Origin: Paraspadella gotoi
Lineage: Eukaryota; Chaetognatha
Reading direction: 5' to 3'
Length of the DNA stretch: 64,000 bases
NCBI GenBank assembly: GCA_051294375.1
Contig: CM119269.1
Location: forward strand, 4,357,401 to 4,421,400
The first letter of the stretch is position 1. Every line of letters begins with the position of its first letter. Positions 46,601 through 58,869 of this stretch are shown in pieces. The notes under the pieces are model-generated. The model saw only the letters and a list, made by a program, of their open reading frames with translations, ran no database searches and was not told where the DNA came from. A program made the position numbers and the translations under genes.

Positions 46601-48300
46601 ACTTCTTCTTCTCCTTTTTCTCCGCCCTCCTACTCCAATCCTTCTTCTCCTCAATCTCCTTCTTCTCCTTCTTCTCCCTTCTTCTCCCTCTTCTCCTTCT
46701 TTCTCCTTCTTTCATTCCCTTCTCCTTCTTCTCCTTCTTCTCCTCCCTTCTCCTTCTTCTCCTTCTACTCCTACTCTCCTTCTTCTCACTATTCGGCCAT
46801 TCTCGTCCTTTCTCCTTTCTCCTCCTTCTCCTTCTACTCCTTACTTTCTCCTTCTTCTCCTAATCTACTCCTTCTTCTCGTTCTTTTTCTTCTTCTCCTC
46901 TTCTCCTTCTACTCCCCTTCTACTCATTTTCTCTTCTCCTCTTCCCTTCCTCTGCCTTCTTCTCCTTTTCTCCTAAATCTACTCCTCCTTCTTCCCTTCT
47001 TCTCCTTTCTACTCCTTCTTCTCCCTCTTCTCCCTCTTATCTCCTTCTTCTTCCTTCCTTTCTCCTGTCTTCTCGCTTACTTTTCCTTCTTCTCCTCTTC
47101 TCCTTACTTCTCCTTCTTCTCCTACTTCTCCTTCTACTCCTTCTTCTCCTTCTTCCTTCTCTCGCTCGCTTCCCTTCTAACTCCTACTTACTCCTCTTCT
47201 CCTTCTATCCTATCTTTCTCTTCTTTATCTTCTTCTCCTTCTTCCTTCTACTCCTTCTTCTCCTTCTATCTCCTCTACTCCTTCTATTTATTTCTTCTCC
47301 TTCTTCTCCTCCTTCTCCTTGCTCTACTCCTACTCTCTCCTTCTTCTCTTCTACTCCTTCTTCTTCATGTCCTCTTCTTCTTCATCAACATTCTTTCTCC
47401 TTCGTGAGCGTGCCAATTCTTCTCCTTCTTCTCCTTCAAACTCTTCTATTTCTTCTTTCTCCTTCTTCTCCTTCTTCATCCTTCTTTACTCCGCCTTCTC
47501 CTTCTTTCTTTATCCTTCTTCTCTTTCTTTTCCTCCTTCTCCTTCTTCGCCTCCTTGTCCTTTCTCCTTCTTCTCCTTCTTCTCCTTCTCTCCTCCTTTC
47601 TCCTTCTTCTAACCTCTTCTTCTCTTTTCTTCGTCTCTCCTTCTCCTTCTACTCCTACTTCTCCTTCTTTCTCCTTTCTACTCCTCTTCTCCATTTCTTC
47701 TTCTTGCGTCCTCTTGCGTCGCTTCTTCTCCTTCTCCGCTTCGTGTCTGCCTCCTTCTCCTCTCTTCTCCTTCTTCTCCTTCTTCTCCTCCTTGTCCTTC
47801 TTCTCCTTCTTCTCCTTCTTCTTCTCCTTTCTTCTCCTCCTTCTCCTTCTTCTCCTTCTTCTCCTTCTCCTTCTTCTCCTCCTTTCCTTCTTCTCCTCCT
47901 GTCCTTCTTATCCTTCTTCTCTTCTTCTCTCCTTCTCTTCTTCTCCTTCTTCTCTCTTCTCCCCGCTTCCCTAATCTACTCCACTTCCCTTCTTTCCTTC
48001 TACTCCTTCTTCTCATTCTTTTCTTCTGTCTCCTTCTTCTCCTTCTTCTCCATTCTCTCCAATACTCTCTTCTCCTTCCCCTCTACTCCCTCACGCTTCT
48101 CCTTCTTCTGCCTTCTAACGCCTATCTTCTCATTGCTTTCTTCTTCTCCTTCTTTCTCTCCGGTTCGTTCTCAACATTACTTCTCCTCCTTCTCCCTTCT
48201 CACTCCCTACTTCTCCTCTTCTCCTTCTACTAACACTTCTTTCTCATTTCTTTCTTCTTCTTCCTTTCTTCTCTGCGTCTTCTCCTCCCCTTCCTCTCCC
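46600..48300 (+). repeat. 1.7-kb CTTCTC/CTTCTT satellite
   Basis: Degenerate (CTTCTC)n with CTACTC and CTCCTT variants. The 305-codon and overlapping frames here are Ser/Leu/Phe or Lys/Glu/Arg low-complexity artefacts. Its left edge joins block P3; a copy of the edge (GGAGAAGAAGGAGAAG) is at 54000. Confidence 0.9.
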
Positions 48301-48516
48301 CCCCAAAAAAAAAATAATTAAAATACCAAGAATTTGGATTGTTCGTTTTGTGTTGTTTTTTTTTTTTTTTTTTTCTTTTTTAAATTTAAACTGAATATCA
48401 TTGACAAATTCTTCCTTGAGATATCATTTATACTTTAAATCAATAACAAGAAAAAAATATGATGTGGAAAAGAGATAATACAACCAACTCGATGATAACC
48501 AACTCAACTCCGAAGA

Positions 48517-48824
48517 ATGTTCTCTTTTTTATTGAAATATCCCATCCATTCCTTCCGTTCATTTCGATCTTCTCATTCTACTTCTCATCTTCGTTCAACT
48601 TCAAAGAAAACTCAATCCAACTCCGGCACGCCCACAACGTCTCTCTCTCTCTTCTCACCGTTCGCAAAAATCGGGCTCCCGTTGGAGGGGCGTGGCCCCG
48701 TCCGGCTTGTATCGTTTCGTCGTCGCGAGGCGGACTGCTCGTCTCGTGCCGGGCGGACCGAAGCCGTCGCCGCTCTAGAACCTCGGAAGGTCGATATCCC
48801 CTTCTACGATCGGATCTTTCAACA
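48517..48824 (+). CDS. Candidate exon, unidentified
   Basis: An ATG at 48517 opens MFSFLLKYPIHSFRSFRSSH, a Ser/Thr-rich segment, then the GC-rich part KIGLPLEGRGPVRLVSFRRR EADCSSRAGRTEAVAALEPR KVDIPFYDRIFQ before a good donor (CAACA|GTGAGT), phase 2. The second half (from about 48660) has coding-like composition and may be the true exon; the first half could be UTR or intron. The basic, Ser-rich start would suit a mitochondrial presequence, but this is speculative. No family recognised. Confidence 0.3.
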
Positions 48825-49359
48825 GTGAGTTCGTCGCTCTTATAAATGTGTTCACAGGAATACAGGGATGTTGGAAGCCACCCAATTTTGTTTCGCTTCG
48901 CAAAAAGCTCCGGCTCCAGCTCCAGGCCCAAATTTTTTTCCAGGCTCCAGCTCCGGCTCGGCTCCAAGCAAAATTTTAATCTCTCCTCGGCTCCGGGCTC
49001 CGGCTCCGGCTGCCAGCAAAACCGATTTCAACTCGGGCGTCCGGCTTCCAAGGCTCCAAACTCCGGGCTCCATTACTATAATATAATTAAAATAACGAAT
49101 TAAATATTCATGAGTATTATTCTATTAATCATTATAAGTTAATATTTTGATTATATATATTTATTTAATATAAATAATAATATATAATATTCCAAATTTA
49201 TAAATGAAAAATACTATATATATAATGAAAATATATTTTAAAAGTATTAGGAATGATAGCAAAATATTTTTTTTACTTTTTTGGTATATCCTCACTCTTT
49301 GGTAATTTAACTGTGAATGTATATTTAGCATTCTCGTTAAAAGTGATTTACTTAAAAAC

Positions 49360-49500
49360 GCAGATTATGGTTAGGGTTTTAGGGTTAGATTAAGGGTTGA
49401 GTGGTTTGGTTTAGGGTTAGGGTTGAGTGATAATAATTAAGGTTTAGGGTTGAGTAGCTTAGGTAAGGTTTGAGTAAGTTAAGGTTAATGGTTAGGTTAA
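49360..49500. repeat. TTAGGG-like tract inside the hAT-like element
   Basis: TTAGGGTTTAGGG and GGTTGAGTAG variants, degenerate. Confidence 0.65.
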
Positions 49501-50559
49501 TGTCAATTTAAGGCTTAAAAGATAAACAGAAAGCCGGTATTAGGGTTAAGGAGTTACTGGCAATGGATATTAGAGATTTAAGTTGAGGGTATTGAATATA
49601 TATGAGGGAGGGCCCAGGTCCCGGGTTAAGGTAGGGTAAGGAGAGAGATGGAGAATTGAATGGGAGGCCTGGGTATAGGGTAGGGGAGAGGCTTACTGTT
49701 GATGCATCCAAAGAGCGAAGTTAGGTTAGGGCAAAGAGGGAGTTGAGGAACATAGAGTATATGGGGAAGCCCAGGCCCCGAGGTTTAGAGTCCCTAGAGT
49801 TGCGAGAAAAGCATAGAGATTGAACGGGAGGCTCGGGTTAGGGGAAAAGTCCATGCGTTGATGCATCGAAGGCAGTTAGGGTTGGGTTGAGGCCACAGAG
49901 ATTTACTGGAGGCCAGGCCTAGGTTAGGATTAGAGAAGGAAAGAATGGAGTTGAACAAGAGCCCGGGGTTAAGGGTGGAGGTTAGGAAGCCCACAGAAAG
50001 GTTAAACGTTGAGCAGGCAAATGAAATGTATGGAGGAGGAGGCCTAGTTAGGTGGAAAAAAAAGCATGGAGATGTACGGGAGACTTGGGTATAGGGTTTA
50101 GTTTTAAGGAAGAGCCCACAGGTGATGTATTTTCCCCATGTCTACAACTTCAGCCACAAAGCTTTTCCTTTAACTTGCGCCTTTTTGATTATATGCCATA
50201 ATACTTATTAATTAATGCCCGCCCAATGAGGGGTCAACAGTGAAGGTATTGGTGACACAACCGGCTATTTGCTTGATATTGCCATAGTGAAAGTCGCCAA
50301 TTCGCGAACGTAGCCCAACAACAATTGGACTCATGCTGTGGAGATGCGGGCCCCGGCGGCAACATTGATATATTGAATTAAACTTACAACCTAGAGTTGG
50401 GTTGTGAAGTCAGAATAACAAAAAGCCTGGAAATTACAAGGTGACACACAACGGCCCGCCCGGAAAAAAAAATTGTTTCTATTTGCTCAATTTGTGAGGA
50501 ATATTTTTAATCTAAAAGATTTTTTCTATAGTAAAACCTTAAATCATTTATATATCCTA

Positions 50560-51260
50560 TTGGGACTAAAATCCACCAACCGATTCATCAGCGGCCCATT
50601 GGTGCCGAGAAGCAAGTCATTCGCCTACACCCAAAGCGTTCCGGGGTTCTAGCCCGGTGATCCCGTCTGCAGGGTTAAGAGGGACGGAGCGCTTACCCGC
50701 CTGTAACTCGGTGTTACAGGCCTGATCCGAAGCTAGGGAACTGCATATATTGAACGGTTCTGTCAACTTAACTCATGAACAAGTTAATTGTACTGATCTC
50801 TTCATTGGTGGCCACACCGACTTCCGAACACAACACCAACAACACTTTTCAGGCGACAATGCCTCTAACCTGGCGATGCACTTTCGGACCACAAAACCAC
50901 GATCAGGCGACACCCTGCCTCAAAAACTTGGTAAAACGAACTTATCAAAACCAACAACAACAATTCACTGAAGTGACGCCACAGACTTCTCCCTACGGGA
51001 GGGGGGGAATGAATAAAATGTGGACTAAAATCACCAAACCGTTCAAATTCAGCGGCCATTGTGCCGGAGGCAAGTCATTCGCCTCCCAACCCAAAAGGTC
51101 CGGGGTTCTAGGCCCGAGTGGTCGTCTGGCAGTTTAAATGACGGCGGGCGCTTAACGCCTGGTAACTTCTTGGTATCTTGTTGCAGGCCTGATCGAAGGC
51201 TCAAGTACGTCTTATATTGAACTCGGTTCTGTCACTAACTCATACAATAATTAACTGTCT
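50560..51260 (+). repeat. Two tRNA-like units in tandem (about 450-bp spacing)
   Basis: Each unit reads CAGCGGCC-ATTG, GTGCCGGAGGCAAGTCATTC, AAGGTCCGGGGTTCTAGCCC (B-box-like GGTTCTAGCCC in a CCGGG/CCCGG arm), then GGCGCTTAACCCGCCTG and TATATTGAACGGTTCTGTC. The first unit spans about 50562-50790, the second about 51028-51260. They look like copies of a tRNA-derived SINE head amplified inside the hAT-like element. Repeated again at 55.46-55.70 and 55.92-56.16 kb. Confidence 0.55.
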
Positions 51261-53639
51261 CTTCAATCCAAATTTTATTTGATTGGTTATGATTTGACTC
51301 AGCAATAACCAGGAAAATAAGTTGCATTTAAAAAATGTGTCTTTCGAATTTTAATAACAAAATTTAATATTATTTTTTTGTTCTAACTTTAGTATTAACA
51401 TTTTTTAAAACTTTAATCTTTATGTTTTTTGAAATATTTAAAGATAAAACGAAAATTCATTATTTGACAACATATTTATGTTTTTATTTAAATTTGGATA
51501 TGTTTTGACTCGGATAATAACTTTTGATCTTCATCAGCATTTAAAACCTTTTACCAAAACTTCAATGTATTTTAAAAACTTGAAACGTTTGGTGGAATTT
51601 AAATGGCTGGATGAAGACTATGAAAGTCCTAGAGATGGAAACCTCCGTCCGTTTAAATAAAAAACAAATCATTGTTATCAGAGATGAACAAATTTTTTGT
51701 CTTCTCGCTCCAAATAAGAACTTTTATATTAAAAAGTATCATATTACTATCTTCTGAAAGCTCTTTAAAAATCTTTTAAAATAATATATAAGAATTGAAC
51801 ATAAAATAAGCCTAACCACTTTGTATAATTAGATAATCCAGAAAAATGAAATAATAAAATCCTAAAATAATTTTTAATATAACTGACCTATTTACTATAA
51901 TCTTAAACCAATTTTTGCTTTATATATAGTTACCTCTCATAAAGATCTGTAATGAAAACTAATATTTAAAATATGAATCAATCAAATTATTAATCCCTTA
52001 TGTCAAAACTGCTCTTTCAAAAATTTTATTATTATAATTATCCTTTAAGCATCAGGGATAGGCTAATTTAAATATGGAGAAATATAGTATTTTTAATATA
52101 TGTTCAATCTCTTTATATTTTCAGGAGAACTTCAGAAGTGATTAATATGATTAACCTTTTTAATATAAAAAGTTGTAAAAAATAGTTTTAAAAAGTTTTA
52201 AATAAAACAAATTGAAAAAAAATGGAGTTAAAAAAATGAAACACAATTTTAAAGACAACTTTTCTCTGCTTTAAGTACCAGTTCAAATCAAAACCAATCA
52301 TATAAAATTTTTGAGATAAATAGACTGACTTTAGGTAATTTTATTACAGAAAAAATGTATTCAAATGAAAAAAAAATTTTACAAATTTGCAAATGACAAT
52401 TTTTTTAACGGCAGAATCTTACCACATGATGTGTCACCTTGTAGGTTAAAATACTAATGGATTAAGGTTTAGCTTGGCATGAAAAAAGGTTAGGGTTTCA
52501 GGGCTAAAAAAATGGTCCCTCGTCTGTAACTGAAAAAGTACCAGATTGTACATAAGATAATTCTATAGGGTTAGGGTTTTTATTGGGGTATTTCAGGTTG
52601 TGATATGGCGAAGTCTTATTATCCCACACTTTATTCTCTTGGCAGTCCTTTTCAAACCCTAACTTGGGCCAATGCTTTTTTCTTCAACTTAGTTTCCCAC
52701 CTAATATAAAAAGATTGATCCTATGGATGCCTGAGATGGTTATTCCTTTCAGGCCAGGTAAGTATCAGAGTGAAAACGAAAAGTAAATAATAATGATAAG
52801 TATAATATAGTATATTTTTGAATCTAAGTTTAAAAGTTAAAAAATAAAAGTATAATAAATAAAATATTTAGTTTTTTATCTTTTAAAAATATCTTTCAAC
52901 CATATCTAAACAAAAAAATTATACCCCTAAAAGTTATAATATAAAAAATTATAAGCAATTAATTGTTATTTTATTAGTATTATTATTATTATTATAATAT
53001 AATTAATTATATATTATATTATTATATATTATTCAAAAAATCCCATCCACTTATATGAAAGAGCTTCTCGTTAATCAGTCTGTTGCAAGAATGGGTTGCC
53101 CTGTATTAACGTTATAGACCGATTACCAGGACATAGTTGTAAGAGATAAATTGTACTTCATAAATAGTATTTTAATAAATTATAATTTAGATTTTAAAAA
53201 AAGAATTATTATTATTTACTAATCTGAGTATAATAATATATGATATTAAATAAATTATAAAATCTATATATGTTTTTTTAAATATTTTTTTAATTTAAAT
53301 AATATAATCTATTTAATTTTTTATGGAGCTGCGGAGCTCGGGCATTTTTTATTTCGGCTCCGGCCTCCAAGGCTCCGGTCCCGGGCAAAAATTTTTTTCC
53401 GCTCCGGCTCCAGCTCCGGCTCCGGCCAGATAAAAATTCTGGCTCCGGCTCCCTGTCCGGTCTCCGGCATAAATAAAAGCCCGAAGTCTCCGGCGTCTCT
53501 CCTCATTACCGGGCTCCAAGGCGCTCGGCTCCACATCCCTACAGGAATATAATACTCATTTTTAGTCAATGGCCAACCGTTGTAACGTTAGTCGAATGAG
53601 CCTGCTCATAATCTTATAATATACTATATCTCTCCTTTT

Positions 53640-53664
53640 NNNNNNNNNNNNNNNNNNNNNNNNN
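53640..53664. other. Assembly gap, 25 N
   Basis: Uniform 25-N gap between the hAT-like element's right flank and inverted segment P. Confidence 1.
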
Positions 53665-54710
53665 CCGTCTTTTAGTTTCAGAGGTCCTTGGGGTTTTGCT
53701 CTCTAATTCAAGTTACTTTTATTTTGCTTCGAAGCTAAATAAGAGTATTTTTTTTTATTTTATTTTTAATTTCTATAAAAGTAACGTAACGTAACGTAAC
53801 GTAACTTTTCTCAAAAACCTAGTTTTTGGTTTCTTGCTCCGTCCTTATTCATAACATTGATACGTTTAAAAAGTTTTTTAATTACTATAAGAAGAGATGT
53901 ATTTCATCATCCTCGATAAATGCTTAACCGATAAATGTTTACTCGCATGATCTGGCATTGTCTGATCAAACTTTTCGACTTCTTGTACAACTTCTTGCCA
54001 GGAGAAGAAGGAGAAGAAGGAGAAGGCCATAAAAGTTGCAAGTGCGCGGAACGAGTCTCATTTTTCAAAAGTCGAAGAGAGAATAGAGAGCGAGACGCCG
54101 AGACGGCGACGGAGCCACGTTTTCCACGAACGTGACGGCACATCGCGTCTGAAGACGATTCGCATATCGTGTTCCCGGATTTTATCTGAAGACTTTGCGT
54201 CCCCTCTTTTTTTCACACTTCGCTCACCCACCCCCTCCCACTAAAAAAAAAGATTCTTTTGCTTTGCGTCTTTAGTTTAAATCCTTTCCCGCGTGATTTC
54301 CTTCTCAGATTCGCTTTTTTTTTTCCTTTCACTTATTTTTTCGGTTCAGCTTGCTTTTTTAGCCGGAATTACAGATTCCGGCTGTATAATCCACTTTTTT
54401 GATCCGTCGCTCTCACCCCAAAATCTTCTAGGAATATCGCTTAGATCATCTCAGATAATACATAATAAATTATGCACAAAAAAAATAATGTCCGTCTTTC
54501 TGTCTGTCTGTCTTACTTTGGACGCAAATTATTCATGAGTGGAACGGGCGATTGACTTCAAAATTTTTTTATGCGTAAAAAAGTGTGTGATTTAGCTAGA
54601 AATTAAGTTTCGTTGGAATCATCAGGGTGGAAAAGATTTGAAATGGGGAAAAAAGTGCCAATATAGATTTTTTTTTCTGTTGATACGGAGGCAATTAAGG
54701 TTTAAAAAAC
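53665..54710 (-). repeat. Segment P, blocks inverted in place
   Basis: 53665-53840 is the reverse complement of P1, 53845-54000 of P2, 54001-54710 of P3. A simple inversion would give P3-P2-P1; here the order P1-P2-P3 is kept and each block is flipped individually. Confidence 0.8.
54354..54650 (+). mobile_element. Hairpin-led repeat, subfamily B, copy 3
   Basis: TTTTTT, hairpin AGCCGGAATT-ACAG-ATTCCGGCT (54361-54383), then GTATAATCCACTTTTTTGAT, AAATTATGCACAAAAAAAAT and GTCTGTCTGTC. It lies in inverted segment P, so it is another representation of copy 2. Confidence 0.6.
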
Positions 54711-54712
54711 TA

Positions 54713-57700
54713 TGGAAAAGTCCAATGGTTGATGCATCGAATGGCAGTTAGGTCCAGATCTGGGTTGAGCCACAAGTAGATTTACTGTGAGGCCAGGGCC
54801 CTAGGTTAGGATTAGTGGGAAAGAGACTGGAGTTTGAACAAGAGCCCGTTGTAAGGAGTGGTAGGGTTAGGAAGCCCACAGAAGGTAAAGTGAGCAGGAA
54901 TGATGAAATGTATGGAGGAGGCCTAGTTAGGTTGGAGAAACAAAAAGCATCAGGAAGATGTACGGGAGACTTGGGCCTTTAGGGTTTAGTTTTAAGGAGA
55001 AAGAGCCCCACAGGTGAATGTACTTCCTTCCCCATGTCTCAATCTTCAGCCACAAGATTTTCTCTTTAACTTGCGCCAGTATCGTTCCTTGTGATTATAT
55101 GTCATAATATGTATTATTACGCCATGGCGAGGTCAACCAGTGGATAGCGGTATTGGTGACACAACCAGGCATTTGCTTGATAATTGCCATAGGAAGCTCC
55201 GCAACGCAACGTAGCCCAACAACAATTGTGACTCATGGCTGTGAATGCGGCCCCGGGGCAACATTGATATTTGAATTTAAACCTACAACCTAGAGTTGGG
55301 TTTGAAGTCAGAAATAACAAAAAGCCTGGAAATTACAAGTCGACACACAACCGGCCCGCCGGAAAAAAAAATTGTCTATTTGCAATTGTGAGAGAATATT
55401 TTTAATCTAAAAGATTTTTTCTTAGTAAAAACCTAAATCATTTATATATCCTATTGGGACTAAAATCCCACCAACCGATTCATCAGCGGCCCATTGGGTG
55501 CCGGAGCAAGTCATTCGCCGTCAACCCAAACGTCCTTGGGTTCTAGCCAACGGTGTTTTCCGTCTGGCAGGTTAAGAGGAGCGGTGGCGCTTAACCCGCC
55601 TGTACTCGGTCCTGTTACCAGCCTGAATCCGAAGCTAGGGAACTGGCATATATTGAACGGTTCATGTCACACTTAACTCATAACAAGTTAATTGTACTGT
55701 TCTCTTCATGGTGAGCCCACCGACTTTCCCGAACACAACACCAACAACACTTTCAGGCGACAATGCCTCTAACCTGGCCGATGCACTTTTCGACCACAAA
55801 ACACATCAGGCGACACCTGCCTCAAACTTGGTAAGACGAACTTTCAACCAACAAACAACAATTCACTGAAGTGACGCCACAGACTTCTCCCTACGGGAGG
55901 GGGGGAATGATAAATGTGGACTAAAATCACCAACCGTTCATTCAGCGGCCATTGTGCCGGAGGCAAGTCAATTCGCCTCGCTCAACCCAAAAGGTCCGGG
56001 GGTTCTAGCCCGGTGGTCGTCTCGGCAGTTTAAAGGACGGCGGGCGCTTAACCCGCCTGGTAACTCGTTTTGTTCAGCCTGAATCCGAAGCTCAGACGTG
56101 CTTATATTGAATCGGTTCTGTCACTAACTCATAACAATTAATTAACTGTCTCTTCAATCCAAATTTTATTTGATTGGTTTATGATTTGACTAGCAATAAC
56201 CAGGAAAAAGTTGCTTTAAAAATGTGTCTTTCGATTTTAAAACAAAATTTATTTAATTTTTTTGTCTAACCTTTATATAACATTTTTTAAAAACTTTACA
56301 TTCTTTATTGTTTTTTGAAATATTTAAAGATAAAACGAAAATTCTTTATTTGACAACAATATTTTTGTTTTTATTTAAATTGGATATGTGTTTTGACTCG
56401 GTAATAACTTTGAGTCTTCATCAGCATTTAAAACCTTTACAAACTCAATGATTTTAAAAACTGTGAAACGTTTTGGAATTTAAAATGGCTGATGAAGACT
56501 ATGAAGTCCTAAGAGTGGAAACTGTCCGTTTAAATAAAAACAAATCATTGTTATCAAATGAACAAATTTTTGTCTTCTCCTCCAATAAGAACTTTTATAT
56601 ATAAAAAGTGGTCTATCCCATATTACATATCTTCTGAAAGCTCTTTAAAAATCTTTTAAAATAAATATAAGAAATTGAAACATAAAAATAAGCCATAACC
56701 AGCTTTGTATTAATTAATGATAATCCAAAAATTGAAAATAATAAAATCCTAAAATAATTTTTAAATAACTGACCTATTTTACTATAGATCTTAACCAATT
56801 ATTGTTTATATATAGTACTCTATAAAGAAATCTTAAGAAAACTAATATTTAAAATATGAATCTAATCAAATTATTTAATCCATTATGTCAAACTGCTCTT
56901 TCTAAAAATTTTAATTAATTAATTATCCTTAAGCATAGGGATTAGGCTAATTTATAATATGGATATAGTATTTTTAATTATGTCAATCTCTTTATATTTT
57001 CAGGAGAAGCTTTCAGAATGATTAATATTGATAACCTTTTTAATATAATAAGTTGTAAAAAAATACGTTTAAAAAGTTTAAAATAAACAAATTGAAAAAA
57101 AATGGAGTTAAAATGAACACAATTTTAAGACAACTTTTCTCTGCTTGCTCAGTACCAAGTTCAAATCAAAACCAATCATATAAAATTTTGAGATTAAATT
57201 AACTGATTTAGGAAGTTTTAATTACAGAAAAAAATGTATTCAAATGAAAAAAATTTTTACAAATTTGCAAATGACAATTTTTTTAACGGCGAATCTGTCC
57301 CTGAGTGTCACCTTGTAGGTGTAAAATACTAATGGATTAAGGTTTAGGCTTGGCATTGAATAAAAGGTTAGGGGTTAGGGCCTAAAAAAATGGCCTCTCT
57401 GTAACTGAAAAATGTACAGATTGTACATAAGATAATTTTATTAGGGTTAGGTTTTTATTGGGGTATTTCAGGTTGTGAATGGCGAAGCTTATTTATCCCC
57501 ACATTATTCCTTGGCCAGTCCTTTTCAAACCTAACTTGGCCAATGCTTTTTGTCTTCAACTTAGTCCAACCTTAAATATAAAAAGATTGACTATGGATGC
57601 CCTGAGTTGGTTATCCTTTCAGGCAGTAAAGTATCAGATGAAACGAAGTAAACTAATATGTAAGTATAATCTATAGTATATTTTTGAATTAATTATAAAA

Positions 57701-58387
57701 AAGTTAAAAAATAAAAAGTACTTATAGAATAAAATAATTTAGTTTTTTATCTTTTAAAAATATCGTTTCAACCATATCTAACAAAAATTATTACCCTAAA
57801 AGTATATAATATAAAAAATTAGTAAGCAATTAATGTTAATTGTTATTTATTATTATATTATTATATATATTATTATATATTTATTATTATTATTATTCCA
57901 AAATCCCATATTATGTGAAAGAGCTTTGTTAATCAGTCTGTATGCAAAATGGGTTGCTGTATTAAGTATAGACCATACAGGACATATTAAGAGGATAAAT
58001 TTTACTTCATAAAATAAGTATTTATAATAAATTATAATTAGAAATTTAAAAAAAAGAATTATTATTATTTACTAATCTGATGTATAATAAATATATGATA
58101 TTAAATAAATTAATAAAAATCTATATATGTTTTTTAAATATTTTTTTTAATTTAAATAATATAATTCTTATTTAATTTTTATGGGAGCTGGAGCCGGGCA
58201 TTTTTTATTTCGGCTCGCTCCAAGGCTCCGGCTCCGGTCAAAAATTTTTTTCCGAGGCTCCGGCTCCAGCTCCGTGCTCCGGCCAGATTAAAAATTCTGG
58301 GCTCCGGCTCCGGCTCCGGCTCCGGCAAAAAAAAGCTCTGCTCCGGCGGCTCCTAGCTCCGCTCCGGCTCCGCCTCACATTCCCTGA
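54713..58387. repeat. Second representation of the hAT-like element (5' part missing)
   Basis: Direct copy of about 49845-53541 with frequent small indels. Its right end (CTCACATTCCCTGA) is followed by CAGAATATAAATTACTATTT, i.e. the same target duplication and the same flank as the first copy. It is therefore the same locus again, not an independent insertion. Confidence 0.8.
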
Positions 58388-58509
58388 CAGAATATAAATT
58401 ACTATTTTTAGTCGAAGGAAAGTCTCGTGAACGTAGTCTGAATGAGCCCTGTATTAATAACTATAAAACTATAATAAACTATTACTTCGGAAAAGGTTAA
58501 TGGCTATGG

Positions 58510-58546
58510 CTAATGGCTAATGGCTAATGGCTAATAATGCTCGATA
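58510..58546. repeat. GGCTAAT heptamer repeat
   Basis: TAATGGC units, four to five copies. Confidence 0.85.
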
Positions 58547-58615
58547 TGTTTTTCATAGCAAATGTTTCCGGAAAATACGGTTTTTCAGGACGTGGGCAGT
58601 CTTTTAAAAAAAAAT

Positions 58616-58640
58616 NNNNNNNNNNNNNNNNNNNNNNNNN
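58616..58640. other. Assembly gap, 25 N
   Basis: Uniform 25-N gap between the second hAT copy and the NIDO gene. Confidence 1.
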
Positions 58641-58869
58641 TTGGTAGGTAGTGATAATTACACGTACTTACTATGTACCTCTTATGTACACAGAAAATGA
58701 ACAAAATATGTAAAACAGGTGGAAATATACAGTACAACATCCGAGGGCCATTTTATCCTTAAAAATCAAACGATAAATTAACCGTTAATTAATGTAATGT
58801 TCTTTTCTTTCCTTTTTAATATTTTATACATTCATAATATTTTTAGTAGATTTCATGTTGCAAACTTAC

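Larger units (their letters stand above)
48863..53541. mobile_element. hAT-like element with 8-bp target duplication
   Basis: Begins CAGGGATGTTGGAAGCC and ends GGCTCCACATCCCTA (complement TAGGGATGTGGAGCC). CAGGAATA flanks it on both sides (48855-48862 and 53542-53549), an exact 8-bp duplication as made by hAT transposases. Subterminal (GGCTCC)n-rich blocks (48900-49070, 53325-53535) repeat in direct orientation. Inside: a TTAGGG-like tract, two diverged tRNA-like units, and AT-rich filler. No transposase frame is visible; 4.7 kb is long for a non-autonomous copy. Confidence 0.7.

Noticed and set aside
47404-48321. 305-codon open frame, Leu/Ser/Phe-rich
   Set aside because: Lies wholly in the CTTCTC satellite; all frames of such DNA are open. 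No domain, no splice or start support.
54713-58387. Independent second insertion of the hAT-like element
   Set aside because: It shares the same target duplication and flanking sequence as the first, so it is the same locus represented twice.
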